From positions 73,821,855-73,885,854 of the forward strand of contig NC_016131.3 in NCBI RefSeq assembly GCF_000005505.3: DNA of 64,000 nucleotides. Reading direction: 5' to 3'. A model generated the notes under the pieces. That model ran no database searches. It saw only the letters and a program-made list of their open reading frames with translations, and was not told the DNA's origin. The DNA is from Brachypodium distachyon (Eukaryota; Streptophyta; Magnoliopsida; Poales; Poaceae). Shown piece by piece: positions 1 through 13,310 of the stretch (position 1 is the first letter of the stretch; each line of letters begins with the position of its first letter). The translations under genes and the position numbers were made by a program.

Positions 1-1350
1 AACATATGTTTTATTGGAAAATGTACTTTGCTTCCACTTGTGATTCTCAAACAGAGCTTTGCAATGAATTTGCAAACATTTATTTCCCACCTTGTATTGC
101 ATTTTTATAGGACACCTTCCATTATGTTTATTTATGTCTATTTCATTAGCAGACACATTACACTTTTGTATGACATCCATGGTGTCCTGTCACTCTGTCA
201 GAACAAATTATGTTGGCATACTCCAACTGACTGTTGCCCTTCATTTTCCAGGTATGTGAAAAGTCGAAGTGATAAACAACTGCGGTATAAGAGTGCTGTG
301 CATTTGACAAAAGATTGCGAGCCTGAAGATAATGCCGCTAATGGTGCTCCAATTGTTCCGTGTGGCCTTGTTGCTTGGAGTATGTTCAATGATACATATG
401 TGGTTTTGGTCAACAGCAATGCTATTGAAGTGAACAAAAAGGATATAGCTTGGAAGAGTGACAAGAATCATAAATTCGGTAAAGATATCTATCCCAGTAA
501 TTTTCAGAAGGGAAGGCTCATAGGTGGTGCTAAGCTAAATGAGAGCATACCAGTACGTGGATATTTTAATTTTTACTCTCTCTGGAATATGGCATATTTC
601 CATTACCATTGTTTAATGCATTTTCTTCTAGATTTTTTTTGCTTTAATTTGTTTATTCTTGTCACAATTTTTAGTTAAGCGAGCAAGAAGATCTCATCGT
701 TTGGATGAGAACCGCTGCCCTCCCAACTTTCAGAAAGCTGTATGGCAGAATTGAGAAAGACATAATGGCAAATGATAACATAACAGTGGTTATACAGAAC
801 AACTATAACACATATAGTTTTGGAGGATCAAAAGCGTTGGTCCTTTCTACTACATCTTGGATTGGAGGGAAAAATAACTTCATTGGTATTGCATATCTGA
901 CTATAGGTGGTTTGTGCCTTTTCCTTGCAATGGCTTTCATGGTAATCTACATGCTTAAGACAAGGTATGTTCCATAATTTGCTCACTATTATTTCATATT
1001 GGACATACCATTTCTCCATCTTGAAACATGATTGTAAGCATTTGTTCCACAAAGCCTTGTTTTTACTTGTTTCTTGAAAGTATTTTTATTTGATTAGATC
1101 AAGCCAAAGCAGTTCTCGTGCATCATGTCAGTTTGAAACGAAATTAGGAAAATACTACAATGAACCAAATAGTCCTTCCTCCTTACATTGTATAGGAAAC
1201 CTGAGATATACTGTCCAGCTTAACACACTATAATGTTATGCAAATGGTTATAGTTGACTAGTTCTAATTGTTGCACCAAGATAATCACATTGTATTATTT
1301 TCAGGACCCTTGGAGACCCCTCATACCTGTCATGGAATAGAGATAAATGA
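1..1350 (+). CDS. ALA-interacting subunit (CDC50/LEM3 family), 3' part, partial at 5' end
   Basis: Beta-subunit of P4-type ATPase phospholipid flippases; in plants these ALIS proteins bind ALA ATPases, which need them for ER exit and activity. Three exons are visible: 252-552, 675-964 and 1305-1350 (TGA at 1348-1350). All have GT-AG borders and matching phases and give about 211 C-terminal residues. Family signatures include YVKSRSD at the first visible exon, the ectodomain stretch CGLVAWSMFNDTY, the DLIVWMRTAALPTFRKLYG segment and a single hydrophobic helix (FIGIAYLTIGGLCLFLAM...) just before the short cytosolic end LSWNRDK. The first transmembrane helix and N-terminus lie upstream of the window. 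Positions 1-251 look like intron. The gene converges with the minus-strand gene that ends at 2157. Confidence 0.9.
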
Positions 1351-2156
1351 GATACCCTGGAGCATTAAAACTTATAGAATGGAGTCCCCTTGATGGGAAT
1401 AAAAGAGCATTTCAATGGGTAAATTTCTTCCAGTTTGATATATGGGTGCTTGTTCTTATTCCCATTCATTATGTTGGTTCAGACACATGACTCTGGAGCC
1501 GTAATAGCATGATACATGCATGAGACAGAATGCATTGTAATCTGTTGTCTTAAATTTTATATGACCATGCAGACTTGCCGAGAGTCGTATCTTAATTAAG
1601 ACTATGAAATATAAACTAAGTAAAGTGCTTATGGTAGCAGATATTTAATATCTATCCTTGTTCTTCTAGTTCTTTATGGGACAAAATTATCCCCATGTGC
1701 CAATTCTATTGTTCATAGCGCGATGTTTGTGTCCTGCAATTCTCCTTTATATGTCTTTCGTCCGTTTGTAACCCAAATAATGTGACTAACCTGTATAGAC
1801 AGATTCTGCTTACAGATAGTTTATATCTTAGCCTTAAAGAAATCATGATAGATCATTCAAGGAAACATAAATGCAATATTGTACCGAGGAAACTTTTTTT
1901 TATTCTCGAGAGATATTCCTGAAACAAGTTGGTATTGATTTGCAATCATTTTGTCAAATGCAACAGATGAAGATATTTTTGCTGCTTTTCCCAAATAATG
2001 AGAACTATATTGATATATTTTTCTCAAGTATGCGACCTAATATGCTTAAGAAACACTGACGTTCCAAGTCACCTTGTTGGTGACCTATAACAGTTCCACG
2101 TTTCCACTGTTTGCGAGCACAGTAGCTTGAATGGTCTTAATGTTCATCTAAGGTCG
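1351..2156. other. convergent intergenic spacer
   Basis: AT-rich stretch between two converging 3' ends. It probably holds both 3' UTRs. I see no coding signature, element ends or RNA gene. Confidence 0.6.
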
Positions 2157-5100
2157 TCATTGGCAGGGCAGGATCGTAGGCTCCATGGGTGTGGATATGC
2201 TCCTACCACAAATTTCAGGGCCAATTTCTGTTACCCCTTCTTCCTGCGTAATTATTATGCTGCTGATCAACTACCTTATTATGAGGACCTAATCGTTTAA
2301 TTTCATAGAAGGAAAAGCCGAAAAGGCAGCCTCGACAAATGACAATTTCATACCTTTGCAAGATTCCTGAAGTAAACTGTCGTGTAGTTCCCCGTTGGGA
2401 AGAAAACTTCTACTAGATCAGCTAGAACCAACTGAGGCTGGGAGATAGCTCCATCAAACCAATCTGTTGAAACAAAAATAAATAAATTAGACCATTACAT
2501 ACGTAAGACCATATGACACTGGTGTCTGGGCATTGTTTTGGACTCGTCCAACTGATTAAATGGGATGAGAAAAAAAAAACATGTCAACAGACCTAGATAT
2601 TTATTTGAGCATAGGGAAACAAGAAAGATAGTTTCCATTACCAAGTGTCTTGGAATCTCCTATTCTTTTATCATATCTCCATATACTATGGTTGGCTACA
2701 AAACTAAAACAAGAGTTACGGTCCACATTAATATTCTCCAAAAATGTGGATAGTTTGTACTCTGCAGGATCTGAGGCATATGTTTGATCTATGACCACGT
2801 CCACTGTCTGAAATTTTCACGAACGAGGCTTAGAGTTAGATGCTAAACAGTAAACAAATATTCACTAATTTGTTCTGAAGTAATAGAATGTTTGGTGGTG
2901 CACACATTTTTTCTTATATAAGCAATGGAATTGATGTTGACCATTTTGAAGTTCATATAAGCAGTCAAGCAGTAAGAAATGAGGCTTTTCTAGCAGTACA
3001 AGTATGGCATTAGGTTCATTATTATGGTTGATACTCACACAGAGAATAGCATGTAAGTTGTCCATATCCTCGGGATCCGAAATGTTGAATCTCTTATCAG
3101 TAATAGTTGCATCGACAATTTCCGCTCCTGCATCTGTGACATACTGCTCATGGAATAAGTACATACATGCACACTCATATCACTTTCTCTTTAGTTCTGT
3201 AACTGCTGCACTACAAAGTGGTGCTACCTGTAACTTGTAGCTTTCTTTGACAAATGACCACATTCCCTACAGCAGTAGATGCAGTACATTGATGACCATT
3301 CTAAAATCTACTTAAATGGACCAGATATTAATGACTATCGATGTAAAGCTGCATACCTGTGTGTATTCAATCCATGCTACTATAGGTTTGAATCGTGTAC
3401 CAAGGTCTGCAGCTGCTTTGCTTAAGCACAAGTAGTTTGTCTTAATCTGCATTTGCATGCACAAGCAATGAGATAAATAGCTTGTAAGTACTTGTGTAAA
3501 TTCTACAAACTATAGTAAACAAATAATGTGCTATGCTAGTTAAGCCACAGTTACTTTTTGTGGCAATATGATTGCACTCATAAAATAAAACAAAAAATGA
3601 TTGCACAATCACCCCAATGCAACTTAAGTTACATTGGTAATCTTAACTGCATCTTTTTTCTGGAAGAATCTTAACTGCGTCATATATTGCATTGGCCCTT
3701 TCTTCGGAATTTGTGAAAGTTCCCAGGTATTTGATCCACTCGGCCCTCTAGACAAAACCATTTGAAACACAATATTGGTTATTAACTTTTAAGTGTAGAT
3801 AACTGTTGAGATCTTCCAACCGAGCACAAATTCGAGGTAACCATGTACCTGCAACGGTGTATCCTCTTCTGCGGGTACGTAAGCTGCAAAATTGCAACCT
3901 TTATCTTTATCTGTATTGCTCACGAAATGCGCACTAAATTGCGAGAGTTTCTGTGCGTCTGTCCTGTTCACAAGTTGCACATGTCCATTTGCATACGATT
4001 GGAGCACACACGGTGAAGAAACATGGTCTGATGTTATCCCCTGCAAGTTCTGTAGCACTCCAAGTAGCTGCATACAATGTCAACAAGACTAAAGAATTGG
4101 TCTTTTGAAAAAACAATACTAAAGCACTTTTAACCCATAGCATTTTCTTCTGTGAATCTTGTATGCGGGGTTTTTCTTACTTTCAGTTTTTGTCATTGCT
4201 TTTGTTCCATTATACTGTATAGAGTAAAACTTAGCTACAGATTCCTTAATGTTAGCTTGATGTAGTATTGTTCCAGAACAGAAAAGAAATTTGTTTTAAC
4301 TGAAGCCTCTAACATTGTAATCTGGTATTTTTAAAAATCTATTTCTGCAAAAGGATTTCTTGGTCAATGAATCCCAGCCCTGTCAGCTTGATTGCTCACC
4401 TCAAAGAATGACACTGCAAACAAAAGGTCGAGACAAAATTACTCTGATCATTTGATATTTACAGAGACAGGGGCCATTGGAAATACTACTCAGGAAGAAC
4501 CATTTATTACATGAGAGAAACTATGGTGAAAAGCAAGCATTCACAGCCTTTCCCTTTGGAAGTAAAAGAAAAAGAGTCTCATTCCCAGGTGAATTAAATT
4601 GTCTACTTGTTCGGTTCATCTCTGTGCAAGCCAATACTTTTTTTTGGCGAGAAAAGCCAATTGATAATGTGAACCTGACAGTATGCGACTTTGGATGCGA
4701 GGAGTTGAGAATTGCAGTGTTTGCTGCATATTCTATTGTACATCTTTGATGATGATGGATTTAGGAGTACATCGGTGTGCTCTGCTTGCTACCTGGAGAA
4801 GCGGAGGTGTCGACGGAGTAGTTGGCGAGAGGGACAACGAACGACTTGATCCTCCCCGTGCAGTACTTGGTCTTGATCGCCATCCTGGACGTGTTCTGCA
4901 GAATAGTTTCCAGGCAGCTTATCACCATCCAGCTGAAACCGCCATCTTATCTATGGCACAAGACATATCCAACGTGCAAATCATCTGATCTAATGTACCT
5001 GCATGAGGAGGTAGCTGTTGCCGTCCCAGCTGTTCTTGACCACCTTGAAGCCCTGGCCGTAGTATATCCGGAACAGCCTCGCGTCCTCCGCCCTCGACAC

Positions 5101-5241
5101 CACCGCCGGCGCCACCGCCTTGGGCAGCGGCGATGCCGCTTTGCTCGTGCCGGCGTAGCTCGTCCATGGCAGGACCAGAATCGCCTGCCATAGCGCTGCC
5201 CGGAGCAGTGCCTCCCAGCCGGTACACCGCCGACGAGCCAT
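2157..5241 (-). CDS. secreted TroA/periplasmic-binding-protein-like plant protein, 11 exons
   Basis: Reconstructed exons: 5241-4999, 4895-4793, 4413-4400, 4067-3849, 3747-3676, 3446-3357, 3266-3228, 3143-3039, 2807-2720, 2463-2354, 2243-2157. All are GT-AG, the phases agree, and the total is 1170 nt (389 residues plus stop). The start at 5241 is followed by a hydrophobic run ([16 protein letters not shown]), a likely signal peptide or anchor. The body has segments typical of helical-backbone metal receptor (TroA-like, Peripla_BP_2) proteins of bacteria: [64 protein letters not shown] and [13 protein letters not shown]. Such proteins bind metal or siderophore ligands; what the plant protein binds is unknown. 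The similarity is recalled from general family patterns, not from a search. The 14-nt exon 4400-4413 supplies the VSFFE junction. The C-terminus ([15 protein letters not shown]...) has one cysteine near each end of the last exon. Confidence 0.82.
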
Positions 5242-5893
5242 TGTTGCAGGCCGGCCCTGTGTAGCTCCTGCTCTTGCTCAAGCTCACAGTTATTCTTCCT
5301 GCTTTGGCGCGGCTTGTGATGGGATGAGCGAGCTGAGTCGGTGGGCTGCCCGTGACAGACAGGGCCGGTGTTGTGTTGGAGGAGCGGCAGGGTCCCTTTG
5401 TCACGGTGCAGAATCGGTAGGATTCTTGTGAAGTGGAGCCGGTCCCGTTGCCTCCGTATACATGTGGTGGACTGGTGGGCGTGCTGTTGCTGCCAATTCT
5501 GCGTGCTTTGGATGGCTTCTTCTTTTGGCTATTAGCACTTGACTGTTGTTGCCAGCATGGTTTTCACTTCCAAAGAAATTTCAGTCGTTTCAGTTGATGC
5601 CAAAATAAACGTGCGCGAAGAACAGAAGAAATACGCTGACCAGCGCTGTTTATGTATATCCATATAATATATGTATGTCTCGAACTTACAAATTACAACA
5701 ACATTTAATTAGGTACAATTTAATACATCAACGTATACATGCGTACAAATAGTGACGACATCCTCCAAGTTATACACCAGTTAATTAATTAATTAACAGA
5801 CGCACGAGCTACCAAGGTTAATACAAGAACAAATCAACAGTGTTGTTACATGTGACGATAGATGAATCGAAATTAGACCTTCAGTTTCAGTGA
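5242..5893. other. intergenic, upstream region of the 2157-5241 gene
   Basis: Contains the 5' leader and presumably the promoter of the minus-strand gene ending at 2157, then the 3' UTR of the NAC gene. A TTAATTAATTAATTAA run lies near 5780-5795. I recognise no coding region or element ends. Confidence 0.5.
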
Positions 5894-8800
5894 TCAGTTG
5901 CACGAGCCAGCTGGGGCGCGGATGGCCAATAATGCAGAGGTTAGAAACGCCCATTTCCCACTCAAAAACATGCCGGAAATGCCCTTATTGTTGTTCCTCT
6001 TGGGAAGCCACGGATTGCTGCACCCATCATCGCAACCCCATACCGGCGGCTTCATCATCACCGGTTCCTTGGCCTTCTTCCTGGCCACCAGATCTCCTTG
6101 CTCAGTAACTTCCTTGTTGCTGCTGGGTGCTGCCAAGAGGAGTGACACGATCTGCAGCAGCTCACTCACTGTCGCCGTTTCTTCAGACCTTCTTCGGTGA
6201 AGCGACAATGACGGCTTTCTCGCCATGAATTTGTCCCTGACGAGTGCCTTCACCTTGCTGAAGATGGAAGAAACCTTGTTGCTACCGCTAACTTTGGACG
6301 TGACGGGGAGATAATGATAAGAACAATGGATCTTCTCGGAGATCGCCTTGCCGACGCCGACGCTGCTGTTCGCTGCTGGATTCAGGTGGAAGCTGACCTT
6401 GTTAGGCGGCTCGACACGGTGGAAGAACGTCTCCGCCGCGCCAACCCGTGAGACGAAGAGCCCGTGCTGGACGTCGACAACCTGCTTGTCGTACAGATCC
6501 AGGGACGCATTTTCGCCTTCTTCGTCATGGAAACCAGCTGCAGCGATGATAGCGAAGTCGTCAGGCTGAGACTGCGAGAAGATCGGGGCCGTGTCGTCAA
6601 TGCCGACTGCGTCAGTGGCATCGGTCAGGTGATGACCGGCTTCTCCTGCAATCTAGCACTCAGTTAGTACTGCGTGCGTGCTTCAAGGTTGAAGGCTTTA
6701 AGGCTAGCTTAGTTCTATGTTGTTGTTTAGTCTAGTCTAGCTTGGTAATTCAGAGCTAAGTTACAGCCAAAATTCAAGTACCTGATGTGTCTGCAGCATC
6801 TTTTATAGGATAATGCGTGATGACTTCTGTTTGATTGTTTTCATCTCCTTCTACAACAATCTGCTTCAGAAAAATCGACTATTGTAATCAATTAAACTAC
6901 CATATACTACTGCTGCTGAAGGATCAAAGATATATAGATGTCTAATTTTTGTGGAAGTAAGCAATTACCTCTCCGAGGTCATTGTTCACCAGCTTGACAC
7001 CTCTGAGGTTCTCCACCCGCCTCTTCTCTTCCTTGAACTCCTCCATGTCACTAATCTCAACCAGCCTTGCCGGTTCATCGCGGCTCGTCATCGACGCACC
7101 AATGCTGCACAGCTGGTAGAAATTGTCGGCCTCCTCCTTCGCCTTGGTCGCCCCGAGATCGACGAGAGAGGACAGCTCGTTCATGTAGTGGTTGCCGGCG
7201 CTGCTCGTGCCGGCACCACCTAACCACGTCTCAGTGTAGCTGCTGCTGCTGCCATTGATCAGTTCCTGCGACGCTGAGGCCACTGACAGGAACTCCTGGA
7301 GGATGTCAACCTCATTGGGGTTGCTCCGGAGGATGCCCGTCTTCGTGTCGAGGCTGACGTCCTGTGGGAAATCCTCCACCTCCAATGGTGGAGGCAGGTC
7401 GAGCCTGTACTGCAGCCTTGCACACTCTAGTGCCACATCCACCTGCTCAATGTGTGCGCCAATTAGCTAGCACTCAAGTTTACTACTGTACTGTTCTTGC
7501 ATTACTAATTATTACTCCTACTGAAAGTCTTGAGACAGTAGCATTGTTTTCTGTATTGTATCTGTGTAGGTATATATGTACCTTGGATGGAAAGCATGAA
7601 AAGTTGGAGGCAGATGCAGGGTTCATGAAGAAGGGATTGGTGGCGTTGAAGGCGTCTTCGCTGAGGAACTGCATCCATCTGCCGTCCTCCTGAGGTGCAC
7701 CGCCGCTCATCATCGGCATCCCGAACCCACAGCCACCGTGCATGGAGCTGGACGCCATTGGCGCCGCCTCCGTCGGGAAAGAGAAGCTGCTGGTCTCAAA
7801 CTCATCGGCACCGCCTCTTCCATCGCACGAAACATCCAGCGTCGGCGAGCGCTCGACGCTGCAGCTTGTCCCCCACTGAGGCTGCTCGGCATGGTACTGT
7901 ACTGCGCCATAGTGCTCTATGATCTTTGGCCCCGGAGCTGTCTTCTTGAAAATCCGGCATAGTGCATATGCATCCTGAATACAGAAAATGCAAACACATT
8001 AATTGTGTCAGAGTCAGAGGCCTATGATCTACACCAGTAATGACATGTGCAACCTCACATTTGGAGTTCATGATCTACTAGTACGTACCCACATTGTTGT
8101 ACAGAAATTTGGACATGAATTAGGAGTAATGTAGTACCTGTAAGCCATTGTCGATCTCGCATTCGCATTCGTCGAGGCGGTACTCGTGCATGACCCAGTC
8201 CGTGCGAGAACCATGTGGGGCTCGGCCACGGTAGTACACCAGGGTCTTCTTCATACCAACTGCACGCCTCTGCGAGTTCACTTTGCGATCTTTCCCTGTC
8301 GCCTTCCAGTACCCGGCTTTGGTTGCGCGGTTTGTCCTAGACCCGTTAGGGTACTTGCGGTCTCGAGGGCTGAAGAAGTACCACTCCAGGTCTTTGCTTG
8401 GAAGGAATGATTTTTCTGGAAATTCAGTTAGGAGATATGTCAGACTACGATATCCCATTATAAAAAGCCTTTTTATAAGCAGTAGGCGTGCCTTAACCAT
8501 GATTAATTAGAGAGCTAATTGTAGAACTTGCATGTGTCTAGCTAGCCTACCATAGTTGAAAAGAAAAACTAGACAAGAATATACATCTCTATGTCGTATG
8601 CATTATATAGATGTCTTGGAAGCTCTGCAACTTTTGTTCAACTACTTGACTTAAGCAACTTTTGTTCATCTTGACTTGACTGGGGCCATCTTTCAGCTCC
8701 CTTTCTTAATTTTTTGCTTTATATTGTCACTTAACAAAGAAGAAAAAAGAAGCATCTTCATTCTATCTTCTATTTTTAGTTTTTTACTGCACCTAATGGT

Positions 8801-10117
8801 TTTCCCGAATTGTTTGCTCGTTTCATACAATGCAGCAGGGTGATTTTTACTTTTTAGCAAATTGTCAAGCCCGAAAGCAAAATGCAAGTTGGTAAAGAGA
8901 ATATATCTTTTCTTCACATCTCTGCGTGATTGTGACATGATCCAAAATATATAAGCTTTAGCTTTGTTTGTTGCTAAGATAAAGGATTTCTTGCCCTTTC
9001 AAGTAGCTCATAGCAGGGACAGAGAGACACGTCTATGTGATAATCTTTACACTTGGCAGAATTTTGACATTTCTTTTGGAAAATTAATTTTTTTTCCACA
9101 TAAAGGAGCAACATCTATCTATATCACACCTTTCGGTGTGCATGTAATGTTTTAAAGTGAGGCAAATTTCACTGTATAGTTAACTTTGTTTTTACACATA
9201 CAGAGCGCACTCTGATAGGGGTGGCTTTTAATAAATTGAAAAAGAAAAAGAAAATAGCGAAATATATATGTTTGAACCAACTAGAAATTGAGATGGTACT
9301 AAAATAGTCACCAAACTATGTACATGTTTCTTAAGTAAAAACATTTCTTGCGACGTAGAAAAGCATATCCAATGCATGCATGTGTGTTGTTTAGTTGTAA
9401 TTGACAAGGGCCAGTGATTATTTGATATATGTAAACTACAATAGGACGATGAAGTGCTCATCAAGAAGGGAACATTGAATGGGTGTATTATTCTTTCCTC
9501 AAGAATAGGCATTGGTATTTCTTGGGAGGGATAGTATGTAGTACAAGAATTGAATAAGATTGCTTAGTGTCTTCACAACACGGCATCCAATACAAATATC
9601 TGAGCTGTACGTGTGTGCTTTCCTTGGAGAACAATGAAGGTATATGCAGTGCAGAATCCCACATAGTTAATTCACAGACTTATAGAAGTGTAATCCAAAC
9701 ATCTATATATCCAAAAGAGCAATCGAAATAAGTAACTAACAACTAGTTGAGAATTATGTATTGCTTTAAGTACATATTAGAGCTATCCCCAATTTTACTA
9801 CGTACTAAAGTTAATCATGAAATTGGCTAGTCGATCCTATAGCAAGCCAAGGTTGGGAATTAACTGCTGAAGCTTACATGGACATAGGGCTGGATTGAAT
9901 ACTTGAGATGAGTCAATACAAACATAGAAACCGGCAAGAACGAGCAAATTAGGAACGTACCTGGAAGATCCCATGGCTCGCACTTGTAAAGATCGACCTC
10001 TGGAATGATCTCGAGCTCTATCTGTCTCCCATTGATCTTCCTCTTAAGGTAGTAGATGATGAGCTCCTCATCGGTGGGGTGGAACCGGAAACCCGGAGGC
10101 AGACTCACCGGTGCCAT
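5894..10117 (-). CDS. NAC-domain transcription factor (NAC045/NAC086-like), possible C-terminal membrane tail
   Basis: Six exons: 10117-9961, 8415-8138, 7974-7582, 7442-6969, 6860-6782, 6645-5894. They total 2133 nt, or 710 residues, with all phases consistent. The N-terminal NAC domain (about residues 6-157) is complete, with [56 protein letters not shown] and [16 protein letters not shown]. The sequence is closest to the clade of Arabidopsis NAC045/NAC086, which drive enucleation of sieve elements; that assignment is from memory. The C-terminal half is acidic and Ser-rich, typical of an activation region. The last exon ends with a basic patch and a moderately hydrophobic segment ([16 protein letters not shown]) ten residues from the end, which may be a membrane anchor as in NTL-type NACs. 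Intron 1 is long (8416-9960). Confidence 0.93.
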
Positions 10118-10500
10118 TTGCTTCGTCCTCCTCTCTCGAAACTCTCACAGCAAAAGGGGTGCTCGGAGCTATATATATGCAGGCAGGGCTATATCCAAAG
10201 CTAAAATGCAGACAGCCACACCAGCCTTGCTTCAATGGCTATAGGAATGAATGATCAGCTACAATGTACAAAACCTGCAAGGTTGCAATGACACAAACGC
10301 ACACATGAGTCATAGATATGTAGAAACTAACAAAGATTAACTGTCAAATATCTATGTTAGAGAGGAGAAGCTAGCAGATCAGAGGAGAAGGCGGAGGAGG
10401 AGGAGAGACCTTGGTGCTAATGGCTAATGGCGCTCAAGGAGAGGAAGAAGAGAGGAGGGAGGGAAAGGAGCAAGGAGGGGTGTGTGGCTTTATAGCAAAG
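10118..10500 (-). promoter_or_regulatory. NAC gene leader and promoter region
   Basis: Read on the minus strand, a good TATA box (GCTATAAAGCC) lies at about 10488-10497. A pyrimidine-rich leader follows (the complement of the GA-rich 10385-10475 stretch). A second TATATATA sits at 10170-10178, only about 55 nt before the ATG. A leader intron (donor near 10404, acceptor near 10275) would fit the first TATA, but I cannot prove which start is used. Confidence 0.4.
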
Positions 10501-13310
10501 TTTGGGAGGCTATTTTATGTGGCATATAAGTTTGGATTCTTCTCATCTTTCACAAGAAGCTAGCTATGCAGCTCTCTGTCTCTATGTCTCTCTCTAGCTA
10601 GCTCCTTTGCTTTTGCTTTTCTGTTTGTGTCTTGCGTCAGTTGTGCTTTATATCGGTACGAAATAGGGAAATATCCCAATCCCCTCCTCTCGTCTTTGGC
10701 TGGCCAAGGCCAAAGCTAAGCTATGGGGTGCAGCTATGGAAGGCCGCCATTGGCTGCGTTGTGGGCTACCAAGGCTTGTGCCTAGTCAGCTCCTGTTCGG
10801 AAAGAGTGAGGGCCCCAAGGTTGGTACTCGATTCCCGCGCTTTTTCTGCCCCCTCCTCCTTCCCTTTGACGGTTAACGTCACGTTCACACACGCGGCCCC
10901 ATGTAGATTTTGCCGGGCGGGTCCCCTGCATGCATGCATGCCTGCCTCGGTGTGCGTGCCCATTGCATGATTAAATTAGCAGCCTAATGCATGTAGTAGT
11001 ACTGTAGATGCTTTTGCCAGGACTGATTAACTGTCTCTCAACTGACTGATCAGTGGCAATGCTGCATGCATAGGGGCTGTATTAACTGTAAAGTTTACCT
11101 GCCGTTCTGGTTGTTCAATTGATCTAGAGTTGCCACCTTGGCGACACTGCCAAGAGAAGAGGAAAGTCATTATAATTGCTGCATGCTCCTATGAGCCTTG
11201 GTTTTTGTATCTTGCCAAAGGGTGTAGTGTTCAAGCTACAGTTGGTAAGAAAATAGCTGGTTTGTGCACCCCAGTCAAGTTTACTTTCCAGAAAACTACC
11301 AATATTCAAGGAGCCGGTTCACCTCTAAGATTAGCAGATAATTAAGTTTCACCTGTTACCATAACACAAATATGCTATCTGTAACTATGTAGGTACACAG
11401 CTCATAGCAAGAATGCAATATAGCCAGACCTGCACAGACAGCTAGCTTTGACATGCTTAATTAATGAATGTGCAGATAATTAGCATTGCTGCTGATAAAG
11501 ATTGCGCCATCAGCATCAGAAAACCCAGGAGCCAAATAGAGATTGTGCTCACACTGTCCACACTGGAAAGGACTGAAAAAGGCTTCTCTTGGAGCTAGCT
11601 GGTGACGAGGAAAACAGTCACCGGGAGGACCCACTAATATACCCAAAACATTTCTGCATTCATATCATCAGTATATACTGATAGTGAATTCTGTGGTAAA
11701 ATTTACAGTCCACAACCGCCGTCCTTTCACCGAAAGAGAGACAAAAGAAAACAAGGTCAAAATCAGCAGATAGGGGATCGGCTGACTACGATGGGTCGGT
11801 TTATTCCCCACTTCTGCGGTCGAATTGTATTATACCCTCCAGTTAATTCCAGTCTCGACGGCGTGCAACGAGCCAATAATGGCGACCAAGCATCGATCTA
11901 ACTCTCTCGATCAGCAAAACTACAAAAAGGAACTTAAAACTAAAGGTGATATGACGATCCAGCAATTGTACTGTGATGCCCAGGCTTTCGACACGTTCTC
12001 CCTTGATACTGACTGCTAGGAGGCCTACATGGCAAGCAGTGCTAGGCTGCAAGATCAATAGATCGAGAGCTGGGTCCTGGGCACTTTCCAACTTGCGGCT
12101 GATGAATGGTGTGATATAGATGCATAGCTTGTGGGCCACTTTTCCTTTTCGTCAATCAATCCATTATCTAACACCCACCCCCTCCTCCTAGCTAGCTAGG
12201 CAAGGCCAGCTTTAGGTTCCTTTCCCCTTTTCGAGTTTATGCTTCTCCCCACCCCACACATCGGAACGGGTATCTCCAAAACCCAAAACCATCCCTATGA
12301 TCTTATAACCTACTGTAGTATTCTACATATATACTCCATGAAGTTACCATCACAAACATGAGTGTAAGATTGTTTTTTACTTGGCCTACGACAATGCCGC
12401 ATTTGAGACTGGATTATACTCTCTCCGTCCCATATTAAATGACTTTCTATTACATGTATCTAAACGCTTTTTAAGCATAGATGCATCCATATTTACACAA
12501 ATTTGAGTCATTTAATATGGAACGGAGGGAGCATATTTTAGTTTGACAATTTAATTAGGGAACAATTAAAGAACATCAACGGTACTAAACCTGAGATTGT
12601 TGTGCTGGTGCGCAATTTTAACCGTGATTACGATTTGTGAGTTGTGACGCTGATGAAAGAAGTTTTCTGCATGAAAGGACTAAAATGTCTCAAGGTAACA
12701 TGGTGACGTCATAGGCTGGTAAAACTAGTCGGTAGATCCGACAGCTTAGAGTAAGCAGGAAGGGCACACATGACGCAATTCATTTAAAATTTAAAAGCAG
12801 GGTGATTTATCTATCTAGTACTTGGGCTTGAGCTTAATCTAATGAAACGATGAAGTATGATCGGGCAGCTCGATTAGCAAAGGAAGCACAAATCTCCACA
12901 ACTTCACATGGCTTTAAGGAATGTGAACAGAAAAGGGGGGAATTTAACCCACCTGGACCCAGCAAATCAGCTCATGTATCTTGGTAATGATGCCAGAGAC
13001 AAAACATGCATACTGATCAAACTAATGATTAAGGTCTTAATCTCCATGTGTTATATGCCCAATCAAAAAGAGTTCGTCTTATTTCCAGGCTTTTTGAAGA
13101 ATAATCTTCCTTTGCTTTCACGACTTGCTTTTTTCTTAGACTGATATCGAACTATTAACTCTATGCATGAACCTGAGACCTCCTAAAAATATTTGTTTCT
13201 AGTATTTTTGCTGGTGGCCTTACAGGTTCAGACAGACAGCTACATGACAGTACTAGTTTAGGATAAAAGATGCATGATCAGCAATTAAATTACTGTGATA
13301 GGAATAATTC
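10501..13310. other. gene-poor intergenic stretch
   Basis: Holds distal NAC promoter sequence, a GCATGCATGCATGCCTGCC microsatellite near 10928-10945, a CTAGCTAGCTAG run near 12190 and the Stowaway at 12419-12531. Short ORFs here lack family signatures and good splice context. I see no gene. Confidence 0.5.
12419..12531. mobile_element. Stowaway-type MITE (113 bp)
   Basis: Ends CTCTCTCCGTCCCATATTAA and its inverted counterpart ATTTAATATGGAACGGAGGGAG form long terminal inverted repeats. The left flank is TA; the right flank has mutated to CA. A short Tc1/Mariner-derived non-autonomous element. Confidence 0.82.

Noticed and set aside
4922..5404. 160-codon minus-strand frame overlapping exon 1 of the 2157-5241 gene
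   Set aside because: The alternative frame (83 codons from 5241) carries the signal peptide and joins in phase to ten further exons; this one does not.
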